Source: Bisbaumannia salifodinae
GTDB taxonomy: Bacteria > Pseudomonadota > Gammaproteobacteria > Pseudomonadales > Halomonadaceae
Strand: one strand, 5' to 3'
Assembly (NCBI RefSeq): GCF_039522585.1
Contig: NZ_BAAADR010000045.1
DNA: 64,000 nucleotides
Part shown: in pieces, positions 40,901-48,877 of the stretch
Layout: each line of letters starts with the position of its first letter
Position numbering within the stretch: the stretch's first letter is position 1
The notes under the pieces: model-generated
What the model saw: the letters and a program-made list of their open reading frames with translations, nothing else
Databases searched by the model: none
Told to the model about the DNA's origin: nothing
Made by a program: the position numbers and the translations under genes

Positions 40901-43900
40901 GCTCCGCAGACTGTTCCCCTCCGTCGCCTGGACCTACACCGATGTGTTGGCGCTGGGTGAGCAGAGCCGCGAGTGGTTGCGCCGGCAAAAGGCGCAGCGG
41001 CAGGAAGGTGGCGTTGACCGCTACAGCATGCGAGACGGTATTGAGCCTGACGAAACCATCGACCCGAACGGGATTGTCGAACTCCATGGAGTCGAGGACC
41101 AATCCAGGTTCGAGGCGTTGCGAGATAGGTTTCGAGAAACTGGCGAATTTGCTGGTCCGCCCATCGTGGTCTATCGCGACGAATACGGCGCGCCGGCTGC
41201 GCTAAATGGCTCTCACCGCATTGCGGCAGTAAGGGAGGTCGGCATCGATGTGCCTGTCGTCTATGTGGAGGATGCCGCAGCCTCCTACGAGTCAGAGGGG
41301 GGCATGGAGCTCGCAGACCTATCTGGTCGCGGAGACGAAAGAGTGGCGGCGTTTCTTCGTGAGGCGGGCGACGACCGCGCTGCCAGGCTCATGGAGCGAG
41401 AGGCGAGGCTGAATGCCGAATCCTTTGTTCTCTACAGCCTGCGCGGCAAACAGCGTGCCGCATTTGAGCAAGCCTTCGACGACTTCACCGATGCCGACCG
41501 GGCCGCAGCCGCCAAGATCGGCAGCCGCACTCCCCCGCAGCGCGCAATGGACTGGTTCAAGGAGCAGGCTGACCGCGCCGGGCTCAAGATCCGCCAGGGC
41601 ATGGTGGACCGCGTGGCCGCCCTAAAGGAACTGGACGAGCAGCTCTATGGCGAGTCCGCTCTGGGCGAAAACATCAATCGCTCGAGTTGGGTGCTGGCCC
41701 GCATGAGCAATGCGGCCAACGGGGCGCTGCATGCCATGCTCCACAATGGCCGCATCCGCCTTGATGCCAAGGAGAAAATCATCACCCTGCAAGACGGTGA
41801 TGCCAAAGGCCTGGGCGAGGTGTTGGGGCGGCTGGGTAGCGCGGCCGAGATCGAGCGTTTCATGGGTTGGATTGCCGGCCAGCGCGCCGCCCAGCTCGCC
41901 AAGGATGGTCGCGAGAACCTCTTCGATGCCGGTGACATTGAGGCCATGAAGGGCTGGAACCGCGGACAGATGGAGGACGGGCGAAGCCGCGAGGAAACCT
42001 ATCAGGAGGTATTCGAGGAATTCCAGCAGTATCGAGATGACGTCCTTGCAGTCGCTGAGCAGTCGGGGATCATTTCCAAGGACCAGCGCGAGATGTGGGC
42101 TGAGGAGTTCTACGTGCCCTTCTACCGCATCGCCGAGGACGACAAGCAGGCGCCCGGAATGATGGCCACCAGCGGCCTGTCCCGCCAGCAGGCCTATAAG
42201 CGCCTCAAGGGTGGAAGCCAGAACCTCAATGATCTATTGCAGAACACCATGATGAACTTCCACCACTTGCTGGATGCGTCGCTCAAGAACCAAGCGGCGG
42301 TGCAGGCGGTGGAGAATGCCAAGCAGCTCGGCATGGTCGAGAAGGTGCCGGAGAGCAACCGCGATACCAAGAAGAGTACCTTCGTCATGGAGGGTGGCAA
42401 GAAGGTCTTCTACGAGATCGATGATCCGCTGGTGTTCCAGGCGCTTACCGCCCTGGCACATCCGGGGATGAATAGCACTCTCATGAGAGTGCTGCGGAAG
42501 TTCAAGCGGGTCTTCACCAACTCCGTGACGATCACGCCGCAATTCATCGCTGCCAACCTGATCCGCGATAGCATTCAAGCTACCGCCACCAACGACATTA
42601 GTAAAAACGTGCTGGCCAACGTTCTAGAGGGTGGCGCGACCCTCAAGGATGCCAAGCTGCGCGCCCAGATGATGGCCAGCGGAGCCTCGTTCAACTTCGG
42701 GCACCTCTACGGCAGTAACCCGGACGAGCTGCGCGCGCAGATGACGCGGGGAATGCGCAACGCCAAACTGGTCGCTTTGCCTGGTTCGGCATGGGGTGTT
42801 GCGGCCAAGCCCATCGACATGATTCGCGCCGGCTGGAATTGGTGGGGCGACGTGAACAACGCCGCGGAGAATCTCAATCGGGCGGCGATTTATGCCCAGA
42901 ACCGGGAGCAGGGCGAGCTGCGCGCCGCCTTTGAGGCCAGGGATCTGATTGATTTCTCGGCCCACGGCGCTTGGCCGGCAGTGCGTGTGCTGATCGACAT
43001 CGTGCCGTTCCTCAACGCTCGTATCCAAGGTCTCGACAAGATCTACCGCTCTGGGGTGAGGCCTGGGGCAGCGGTGCTCCGCGAGGTGTTCGGTAACGGC
43101 AAGGCAAGCCTGTCAGATAAACAGCTAGCAGGACGCTTCTGGGCGGTGACTGGTGCGGTGACCATGGCCACTCTGGCCCTCTATCTGCACAACTATGACA
43201 ATGAAGAGTACAAGGAACTGGAGGAGTGGGAGCGAGACACCTATTGGCACTTCTTTGCAGGCGACAGCCACTTCGTGCTTCCCAAGCCGTTTGAGGTGGG
43301 GGCGATTGGCACCCTGGCCGAGCGCATCACGCAGCAATTCGTAGACGATCAGGCCACAGGCAAGCTTTTTGCCGAGCGCCTAGCACACATGATGTCGGAT
43401 ACGTTCTCTTTTACCATCGTGCCTCAGGCGCTACAACCCGCACTGGATGTTTACGCCAACAAGGATAGTTTCACCAATCGCCCCATCGAGGGCATGGGGA
43501 TGCAGCGCCTGTCGCCGGAACTGCGCCGGAGATATGGGACATCAAAAGTCGCGACACTAGCAAGCATGGCGCTGAATAGCACAGTGGGTGCAATTGGAAA
43601 CCCTGAGACCAACCCCTTGGCACTAAGCCCGGTTCAGGTTGATCATTTGATTGAGGGTTATTTCGGCGCTGTTGGTGGCTGGACAACGGCGGCTACCGAT
43701 GTCGCTGTGCGAACCATCAGTGGAGAGGATGCGCCTGAAAAGCGTTGGTATGAGTACCAGCCCGTCCGCCGCTTCTACCGGAACCTTGGCGACGTTGACC
43801 CTTACACTCGCTATGCCAGTGTGTTTTATGATGGGCTGTCCGAAGCGCGACGGGCTCACGCCGATGTGCAAGAGCTCCGCGAGATGGGCGAACTGGCTGA

Positions 43901-44123
43901 GGCTGCTGAGCTCGCGGAGACTAACCGCGACCTGCTACGCTTACGCCTCCCGCTGAACCGGGCGCAGCGTCGCCTACGCACCATAAACCAGCGAATTGAT
44001 ATCATTCGGAGATCGAGCCTGGATGGCGAGATAAAGCGGCAGCGGATAGACCGACTTCAGGCTGTCAAGGTGCAAATACAAAGAGCCCTGGGCGAGCGAA
44101 TTCTGGATGCCAGGTTCGAGTGA
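37992..44123 (+). CDS. 2043-residue polyvalent ejection protein
   Basis: Very long multidomain protein. Residues 135-185 are Gly/Ala membrane-like. Residues 884-889 read HEAVGH within a zincin-like context (RTAVHEAVGHKGMRGVLGKD). Residues about 1023-1092 form a ParB/sulfiredoxin-like domain (PIVVYRDEYGAPAALNGSHR) with lower GC than its surroundings. Residues about 1500-1700 resemble the LPD38-type domain (IDFSAHGAWPAVRVLIDIVP, then FLNARIQGLDKIYR). This is the polyvalent-protein architecture of phages that inject enzymes with DNA. Enzyme activities are inferred. Confidence 0.75.
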   Translation: MALLDDLRQENPALASYSDDQLKSALRQEPQFKYLDDEEFEAHVSGRPVAETQDSAPGFRAGLSSGVDQLQAMGGGLVMAAGEALESEGMLRAGRDIYQRNMEEADENALGFGFTDIRSPGDAWQWASYTAGNQLPMLAASVASGGVGGAAAGVGARMLAGAAAKQAATRIGQAAGAAAGSVGMETGALMGETGDLDAALAHGALAGSLDAITPVRLLRAAGRGDLADRAATEISEGALGDLRRQASRTARGAAGRGSLTNLLTEASTEGLQGLINQHANYWVENNGETLLANLGEVDIKALIDEAAAGGLMGGIVGAPTGLAERSQARTQAQRIEQAREQAAAMGGDSLDQAQAAQQAEQATPDAPPAPDPAMSAALGNRIQLAMGELDDLQRLARGSSYQGQTRLRNISRMIDRAEQAFEEGNSAQAGRMVDRAERIAANLRNDLARVGSDERPVRAEGELVDDQPTAGLIGTDSRRLPHGDPSTIYAEGPTVDQTQYDPQARSVRRDEGMQAGRRMRDAAVSSQPLIEDSGTIYGQGPVAGNANTGLDRPSADPRFTARQEPEVVHSMPDGSTMAGPEHEGAVPGSTREASPAAPEVRAEEIAETRQEPLQYRSDGRPFADERVAMASGVARSAQRQGSDVRAVEVPGGFALSIRSAAEALSAPREMMAETANETAVEALRELFRDRGRDNPGVTFDATLENSSPRVREAALSDPSVREAFEAGQQEAAEAEEPADPTAERGEPVAPREEPAEAQEGDAQDVARDEAQVATEERTERESGAAEAPARDDEDGSEFSLGEREDAEGPLPTVEEVEAALEGMPELGDVEVVSTTSRLPTEVLANMRRLGVSPVDVKGVHHGGKTYVVAVAHDNVSDAVRTAVHEAVGHKGMRGVLGKDLDRVMLDLYRSLPGSPEGRQALTEVREAYPFLDPSKRKDRITIGEEMVAHLLEKGRRPKAWQRAMAKIRDLLRRLFPSVAWTYTDVLALGEQSREWLRRQKAQRQEGGVDRYSMRDGIEPDETIDPNGIVELHGVEDQSRFEALRDRFRETGEFAGPPIVVYRDEYGAPAALNGSHRIAAVREVGIDVPVVYVEDAAASYESEGGMELADLSGRGDERVAAFLREAGDDRAARLMEREARLNAESFVLYSLRGKQRAAFEQAFDDFTDADRAAAAKIGSRTPPQRAMDWFKEQADRAGLKIRQGMVDRVAALKELDEQLYGESALGENINRSSWVLARMSNAANGALHAMLHNGRIRLDAKEKIITLQDGDAKGLGEVLGRLGSAAEIERFMGWIAGQRAAQLAKDGRENLFDAGDIEAMKGWNRGQMEDGRSREETYQEVFEEFQQYRDDVLAVAEQSGIISKDQREMWAEEFYVPFYRIAEDDKQAPGMMATSGLSRQQAYKRLKGGSQNLNDLLQNTMMNFHHLLDASLKNQAAVQAVENAKQLGMVEKVPESNRDTKKSTFVMEGGKKVFYEIDDPLVFQALTALAHPGMNSTLMRVLRKFKRVFTNSVTITPQFIAANLIRDSIQATATNDISKNVLANVLEGGATLKDAKLRAQMMASGASFNFGHLYGSNPDELRAQMTRGMRNAKLVALPGSAWGVAAKPIDMIRAGWNWWGDVNNAAENLNRAAIYAQNREQGELRAAFEARDLIDFSAHGAWPAVRVLIDIVPFLNARIQGLDKIYRSGVRPGAAVLREVFGNGKASLSDKQLAGRFWAVTGAVTMATLALYLHNYDNEEYKELEEWERDTYWHFFAGDSHFVLPKPFEVGAIGTLAERITQQFVDDQATGKLFAERLAHMMSDTFSFTIVPQALQPALDVYANKDSFTNRPIEGMGMQRLSPELRRRYGTSKVATLASMALNSTVGAIGNPETNPLALSPVQVDHLIEGYFGAVGGWTTAATDVAVRTISGEDAPEKRWYEYQPVRRFYRNLGDVDPYTRYASVFYDGLSEARRAHADVQELREMGELAEAAELAETNRDLLRLRLPLNRAQRRLRTINQRIDIIRRSSLDGEIKRQRIDRLQAVKVQIQRALGERILDARFE

Positions 44124-44408
44124 TTATTTTCCTACGGCAAGGACGCCGCATAGGAAGAGCGCGCCGAACAACAAGCCAGGGAAGGCAATGAGGATTGCTA
44201 GCGCGACGAAAAACAGCGGCAGCCCAATGAAGCTGACAATAATCCACCCGTGGGGGTTCTGCCACTCGGAAGGCATAACCGTCATGACAAACAGGCCGAT
44301 GGTGCCGCTAAATATCAAAAATGCGGCAGCATCAACGTACCAAGGATAGTCGAAAGCGCTCATCCGTCTAGCGTAGACGAGCGCGGTGGATGACGCGAGG
44401 GTTGTCAC
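44124..44408 (-). CDS. small membrane protein (94 aa)
   Basis: Two to three hydrophobic helices (VDAAAFLIFSGTIGLFVMTV; GWIIVSFIGLPLFFVALAIL; PGLLFGALFLCGVLAVGK). GTG start overlapping the upstream stop (TAGTG) was chosen; an internal ATG at 44363 is possible. It is the last gene of a leftward accessory operon at the prophage end, opposite to the late genes. Confidence 0.55.
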   Translation of the reverse strand: MTTLASSTALVYARRMSAFDYPWYVDAAAFLIFSGTIGLFVMTVMPSEWQNPHGWIIVSFIGLPLFFVALAILIAFPGLLFGALFLCGVLAVGK

Positions 44409-44896
44409 TACCTATCATCACGCCCCCACGCCTTGATGATCTGCCAATGCACGTCATCATAGGACTGATACACAGGGAATTCCTCTGTTGTCGATGAAAA
44501 TGGCGGGATGTTTACGCGGACATCGTAATAATGGGTCAGTGGCTCATCTGAATCTACGGTCTCCGGGTCTGTCACGCCAACCCTGATTCTGGTGATGGTG
44601 TATAGCCCTCCCCCGTTGTAAAGGCTCGCAGACATCGCGCCACCCAAAAATCGCGCCCGTCCTTCCAAATCAGACCACATGAATTGGGCCAACTCTTGTT
44701 CTTGCGAGGCATGATCCTCGAATCGAGATTGGCAGGCGCGGGATATATGGGCGGCGGCGGCCCCAGCGCCCTTTGTGCCATAGATAACGCAACTCTGTTC
44801 TGACAGGTACGGCGCGATCTGCTGGTGCACAAAGCCAAGGCTTGCGATAAGGATGGCTACAGATGCAGTGGCGGCGACCGCGCGCTCAATCCTCAT
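44408..44896 (-). CDS. membrane-anchored protein (162 aa)
   Basis: One N-terminal TM (VAATASVAILIASLGFVHQQ) then an extracytoplasmic domain with two Cys (EQSCVIYGT; SRACQSRFED) that could form a disulfide. No family recognised. Coupled to the lipoprotein gene upstream (overlapping start). Confidence 0.65.
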   Translation of the reverse strand: MRIERAVAATASVAILIASLGFVHQQIAPYLSEQSCVIYGTKGAGAAAAHISRACQSRFEDHASQEQELAQFMWSDLEGRARFLGGAMSASLYNGGGLYTITRIRVGVTDPETVDSDEPLTHYYDVRVNIPPFSSTTEEFPVYQSYDDVHWQIIKAWGRDDR

Positions 44897-45492
44897 CAGT
44901 GGAGACCAAGGACCTGGTATGCATTACGTCGCTGAATATTCCAGTCTAACGGCTCCAGCGCGCCCAGTCTGTCGCATTCTATGCCTTGGCTGTAGCTGCC
45001 GATAAATCGCCGCTGCGCGTCCTCCGAAGTGATGGTCACGAAGGTTCCGTAGGCGCAACCAGGCGCGCCCGCAGGGATCAGGCCGGGCGCCTCCCCTGCC
45101 ACATCCCTATAGGCGCCTGCGTCATGCAGATACGTTACCCTGTACGGCCCCACAAGATCTACGCCGTTTGAAGGGGCAAAGGGGTGCATGTATGCCGGCG
45201 AGTCCACTTCTCTGAACACGACAGAAACGACACTAGTCCCTCCTTCCGTGGTGTGCCAGCCCACCCCAAAATCCCTCATCCTTGCGACACCGCGCCCATC
45301 CTCGTAAGACTGGTTACTTACTAGGCGTTCCGTATCAACGAAATCATACCCGGCCGGCTGATCCACGCGCTCCACCGGAAACCCCGGGGCAATCACGGCC
45401 TGCTGTGCGTAGTCGTAATGCGGCGGCTCACTCCCGGGAAGGGAAGCGCACCCCGTCAGGGCTGCGGCTAACAATATGGCGATGTGCTTCAT
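44896..45492 (-). CDS. lipoprotein (198 aa)
   Basis: Signal peptide with lipobox LTGC (MKHIAILLAAALTGCASLPG; Cys15), so the protein should be lipid-anchored. Asp after Cys+1 is absent, hence probably sorted to the outer membrane. Start at ATG behind AAAGGAGGCACC. It heads a leftward operon with two membrane proteins, a pattern of lysogenic conversion or superinfection exclusion genes. Confidence 0.7.
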   Translation of the reverse strand: MKHIAILLAAALTGCASLPGSEPPHYDYAQQAVIAPGFPVERVDQPAGYDFVDTERLVSNQSYEDGRGVARMRDFGVGWHTTEGGTSVVSVVFREVDSPAYMHPFAPSNGVDLVGPYRVTYLHDAGAYRDVAGEAPGLIPAGAPGCAYGTFVTITSEDAQRRFIGSYSQGIECDRLGALEPLDWNIQRRNAYQVLGLH

Positions 45493-45575
45493 GGTGCCTC
45501 CTTTGTACCAGTGAACAGTAGCGCAACTTGTGCCCGACCGCGACACTCCGCTCCAGCGGCTTACCGCCCAGGTGC

Positions 45576-45923
45576 TTAAAACTCTTCTCCCACAACCCTC
45601 ACCACCAACCCCGCCTCCTTGGCCTGCCGCACGCAATCTGCCGTGCCTCGTCCTCCGGGGAATGCGACTAGATGCGTGGCGTAGGCCACCATCTCGGCGT
45701 TGCGTAGCGGGCCCGCACGGCGCCCCAGGCTCCAGTCTGCGGGGAATCGCCGCACGGGCCACCCCCTCTCCGCAGCATACCTCTCGCCCAGGGCATCCGC
45801 CCCGGGCGCTCCGCCGCTGACGATTTCGACCACCTCCTGCCTGGCTAATATCGCATCCAGCTTGCGCTTGAGTAGCAGCCAGTCGTCGAAGTCTCGGCCT
45901 CCGCAGATGATGCAGCGGATCAT
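45576..45923 (-). CDS. SLOG/DUF2493 (YspA-like) nucleotide-binding protein
   Basis: 115 residues: MIRCIICGGRDFDDWLLLKR at the start, IVSGGAPGADALGERYAAER in the middle and VAFPGGRGTADCVRQAKEAG at the end, the GGR/GGxxGAD/PGGxGT motifs of the YspA/YpsA SLOG fold that binds nucleotide-like ligands. Start chosen for GGAGG six bases upstream. Common in phages; the ligand is unknown. Confidence 0.85.
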   Translation of the reverse strand: MIRCIICGGRDFDDWLLLKRKLDAILARQEVVEIVSGGAPGADALGERYAAERGWPVRRFPADWSLGRRAGPLRNAEMVAYATHLVAFPGGRGTADCVRQAKEAGLVVRVVGEEF

Positions 45924-46120
45924 ATCCATCCTCCAAATGCAGCCTGGCATGGTAGCCCATGCCGCGCTGCACTCTCCTTGCCCTAGATTGTGACCCGGAT
46001 ACGCCACACTGTCCTATCACTGTGACCCACATACCCCTATCAGTCACATTCACCGATTGCGCCCGGCGTGTAATGTGCTGATTTTAAAGGTCGATCGATC
46101 TCCCGAAACTCGGCTATCGG

Positions 46121-46175
46121 GATTTAGGTTCTGGTGCCTTCGGGCGTGGGAGTTCAAGTCTCCCCATCCGCACCA
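46121..46175 (+). other. displaced 3-prime end of tRNA-Leu(UAG), att site
   Basis: From GATTTAGGTTCTGG (anticodon loop with TAG) through variable arm and T-loop TTCAAGT to CCGCACCA, this is the 3-prime part of a tRNA-Leu(UAG). No matching 5-prime half precedes it. Such orphan tRNA ends are attR-type scars of integrases using the anticodon loop, marking the right end of prophage 1. Confidence 0.85.
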
Positions 46176-46321
46176 TTTTATCTCCTAAGTTATTGATTTT
46201 GTTGGCCACAACAATCTCATATCCTTCGATCTTCAGTCCCCGCCCAGTCCCCAGGTTCTCGTCAGAAACCTGAGATACGCGTGCGTGCGCGCCCCTTACG
46301 CGGGGTAGCCTCAGAATCCGT
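46176..46321. other. intergenic flank, no gene seen
   Basis: AT-rich start, then alternating purine-pyrimidine CGCGTGCGTGCGCG and GCGCCCCTTACGCGGGG, a short imperfect hairpin. No gene or promoter is recognised. Confidence 0.4.
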
Positions 46322-46627
46322 GGGGGGCTCGGAAAAAGGTAACAAAGGTAATGCCTTCCAGAAATCCGGCCTAAATACCTGAATACAAGGGAATTCTAAC
46401 GGTCGTTCAAAAGGTAACAAAAAGGTGATGCAAAGGTAATGCGTTACCTTTTTAAGAGGTCACAGAGAGAGAAATTCAAATCCTTTGAAAACAGTCACTT
46501 GCATCCGCGTTACCTTTTGCATTACCTCACATTACCTTTTTGAGGTAACAGAAAAGCCTTTATTTGTCAGATGCTTAGCATAGAAAACACCCCCTTGTGA
46601 CCGATGTTACCTTTTTCCGAGCCCCCC
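46322..46627. repeat. iteron block between 23-bp inverted repeats
   Basis: Perfect 23-bp inverted repeats, GGGGGGCTCGGAAAAAGG.. (46322-46344) and its complement (46605-46627), bound an AT-rich 306-bp block. Inside are about eleven GGTAAC/GGTAAT/GGTGAT copies on both strands, often in the context AAAAGGTAACA, including an opposed pair GGTAATGCGTTACC. The pattern is that of a replication origin (P4 or plasmid-like iterons) or a MITE-like remnant. Confidence 0.7.
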
Positions 46628-46863
46628 TCACCTTCTCAGGAATCGCTCTCCTCCCGCCCTGCTACGTGGCCCGGTTGATTTCGCATGATTCCGCATGGGC
46701 TGCTGCCCTCTGCAAACCGCCTCGAAGCCCTACGGCTGGGCCGCATCCGCCGTCCTGCACGAGTGCGTGAAAAGCGACAGGTTTAGCGCGCAGGCGGGGC
46801 GGGGTGTCGACGGCGCGCCGTGGGGCGCCGCCGGCGTGGGCATGCGCTGGGCGTCGGTCCGGG
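46628..46863. other. intergenic stretch, no supported gene
   Basis: High-GC sequence with one possible 67-codon plus-strand frame (from 46695) lacking a good ribosome site or recognisable product. It may contain the end of a decayed gene. Confidence 0.3.
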
Positions 46864-46892
46864 ATGAAAAAGCCGCCCAGGTTATGGGCGGC
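46864..46892 (-). terminator. terminator after dam
   Basis: Minus-strand GCCGCCC-ataacct-GGGCGGC followed by TTTTTC, 23 bases downstream of the dam stop. Confidence 0.85.
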
Positions 46893-46914
46893 GGTTGAAG
46901 CAGGAAAGCACTGG

Positions 46915-47676
46915 TCATCGGTTGCTGATGATGAGCTCTCCCCGCTTGCTGGTGGACTGTCGGCCGACTGTGTAGCGGATCTGGGTGGAGTGGATGTTGA
47001 GCCCCTCGAAGGCACGCCGCATCTCCGGAATGTCGTTGACGCTGATCACCACCTGCCCCTTCGCGTTGTGAGCCAGCTCCGCCATCCGATCGTACTCTTC
47101 GAGGCCGAACTCCCCTCCATAGCCGGCGGTATCCCAGTATGGCGGATCCAGGTAGAAGAGGGTCTCGGGGCGATCGTAGCGAGTCACACATTCGGCCCAG
47201 TCCAGGTGCTCGATCACCGTGCGCGATAACCGGAGATGCGCCTGGCTCAGGTCCTCTTCGATACGCATCAGGTTGAGGCGAGGCGGGGTGGTGGCCGACG
47301 TGCCGAATGTCTGGCCGTGGACCTTGGCGCCAAAGGCAAGCTTCTGCAGGTAGAAGAACCTCGCCGCGCGCTGCACATCCGTGAGGTGCTGCGGATTCAC
47401 CTCACGCTGGGTTAGGTACTCTTCCCGGCTCACCAGGCTCCAGCGGAACTGGCGCACCAGCTCGTCGGGGTGGTGCTTGACGATGCGATAGAGATTCACC
47501 AGCTCCCCGTGGGCGTCATTGATCACCTCCACGGGGCTCGGCTCCTTCAGGAAGAAGATCGCTGCGCCCCCACAGAAGGGTTCCACATAGGTCCTGTGCG
47601 GCTGGAACTGGGGAATAATGGCCTTTGCAAGGCGGCGCTTGCCTCCCATCCATGGGAGGATCGGTTTCATGGTCAT
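46915..47676 (-). CDS. dam: DNA adenine methylase (Dam family)
   Basis: 253 residues. MTMKPILPWMGGKRRLAKAI (PWxGGK AdoMet site), EPFCGGAAIFF, and the catalytic DPPY in LFYLDPPYWDT near residue 175, the order of alpha-class N6-adenine methylases such as Dam. Probably methylates phage DNA to evade host restriction or mark replication. It lies downstream of the P2-like Q gene in the same direction, with its own terminator, in the P2 interval where accessory genes reside. Confidence 0.9.
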   Translation of the reverse strand: MTMKPILPWMGGKRRLAKAIIPQFQPHRTYVEPFCGGAAIFFLKEPSPVEVINDAHGELVNLYRIVKHHPDELVRQFRWSLVSREEYLTQREVNPQHLTDVQRAARFFYLQKLAFGAKVHGQTFGTSATTPPRLNLMRIEEDLSQAHLRLSRTVIEHLDWAECVTRYDRPETLFYLDPPYWDTAGYGGEFGLEEYDRMAELAHNAKGQVVISVNDIPEMRRAFEGLNIHSTQIRYTVGRQSTSKRGELIISNR

Positions 47677-47774
47677 CCAGACACCTGTTTATTTATCCAG
47701 TTTTTGGTATTCTTTCGGTGTCGCTGGATGCGCCAGGAAGGCGTTGATGATCAGGGACGATCACGGCGATACAT

Positions 47775-47802
47775 GCCCGGGGCCCATGGCTCCGGGCTTT
47801 TT
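47775..47802 (+). terminator. rightward terminator facing the Q gene
   Basis: GCCCGG-ggcccatggct-CCGGGC then TTTTTC on the plus strand. No plus-strand gene precedes it, so it may block stray rightward transcription into the late region. In P2 the cos site lies in this interval; no cos core is recognised here. Confidence 0.65.
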
Positions 47803-47806
47803 CATA

Positions 47807-48877
47807 TCAGCCAGGAGGCGAAACGCTAGCCGCATCGAGCGAGTACGGCCGGAAGCGCACGACCTCCTGGCCGACGTGGTCGTTGATCTCGCTGAGGATC
47901 GCCTGCAGCGGCTCGAGCTCGTTGATCACGAAGACCCGGGCCGCTTTCTCGACGTCGCCGAAGCCCCCCGTGTTGTTGGGGATCACGCCCATCAGCTGCG
48001 GCGGGATCCTGTGGCCGGCGAGCTGGTCGTCGCGGGTGATGTTCTTGATCGAGGCGAACTCGTCCTTCGCGGCCACCTCAGAGATCGGGATGATTTGGAT
48101 GCCGTCCTTCTTGCCGTTGGGGCTGTAGAAGAACAGGTTGCGGAAGTTGCCGACCCCCTTCGACTCCTTCAACGCCGTGCGCATGGCGTCGATATCCTCC
48201 TGGTTCTGAGCCGCGTCGGAGACGTACATCACGAATCCCGCGTGGGAGCCGTTGAGGTAGTACTTGCGCCTGAACAAGGTGGCGTTCTCGTTGAGGTAGA
48301 TCGACTGCAGGGCGCCCAGGTAATCGGGCACGCCATAGACCTCCTGGTTGATATCCGGCTCGAGCAGATGGATCACGCTGCCCGGGGCGAACTCGCTGCG
48401 CTCGCTCCAGTTGGGCACCCAGAAGTAGCGCTCCAGGTCGGCGCCCCGGCGCACGTACTTGGCCCGGGCCGGACGCAGCGCGAGCAGCTTGCCCAGCCGC
48501 CCGAAGATCCGCTCGAGGTAGCAGTTGCCGAACACCAGGTAGTCGGTGACCAGGGCGCTGAAGGCCTGCCGGCTCAGCAACGGATGGGGAATGAACGAGC
48601 GCACCAGGATATTGCGCTTCACCTGGAGGGCACTGCCATGATGCGCCGTGGCGCGGTAGGTCTGGGCCAGTGCCGGGAAGTCCACCGGCGGCTCGTACCA
48701 CTCGCTGCCCAGCATCCAGCAGCCGGTGTAGAAGAAGTCGTAGCCGTCGATGACCGGCACCGGATCGCCGAAACTAAACGCCTCGGCCTTCGCCGGGGCC
48801 CGGTCCCGGCCTGCACCGTCGTCGGTGCGGTAGGCCGGCACGCGCACGCGGGGCTTGGCTGCTGCGGGCTCGCTCAT
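47807..48877 (-). CDS. Q: P2-like portal protein Q
   Basis: 356 residues. GYDFFYTGCWMLGSEWYEPP, HPLLSRQAFSALVTDYLVFG, and RDDQLAGHRIPPQLMGVIPN with NNTGGFGDVEKAARVFVINE are the conserved blocks of P2 gpQ portals. Co-transcribed leftward with P (four-base overlap), as in P2. It forms the DNA entry vertex of the head. Confidence 0.95.
   Translation of the reverse strand: MSEPAAAKPRVRVPAYRTDDGAGRDRAPAKAEAFSFGDPVPVIDGYDFFYTGCWMLGSEWYEPPVDFPALAQTYRATAHHGSALQVKRNILVRSFIPHPLLSRQAFSALVTDYLVFGNCYLERIFGRLGKLLALRPARAKYVRRGADLERYFWVPNWSERSEFAPGSVIHLLEPDINQEVYGVPDYLGALQSIYLNENATLFRRKYYLNGSHAGFVMYVSDAAQNQEDIDAMRTALKESKGVGNFRNLFFYSPNGKKDGIQIIPISEVAAKDEFASIKNITRDDQLAGHRIPPQLMGVIPNNTGGFGDVEKAARVFVINELEPLQAILSEINDHVGQEVVRFRPYSLDAASVSPPG

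Noticed and set aside
46322..46627. Insertion sequence
   Set aside because: Terminal inverted repeats are present, but there is no transposase gene within the 306 bp and no visible target duplication; treated as an origin or MITE candidate instead.
47677..47806. P2 cos site
   Set aside because: The position would fit, but the P2 cos core sequence could not be recognised, so no cos site is annotated.
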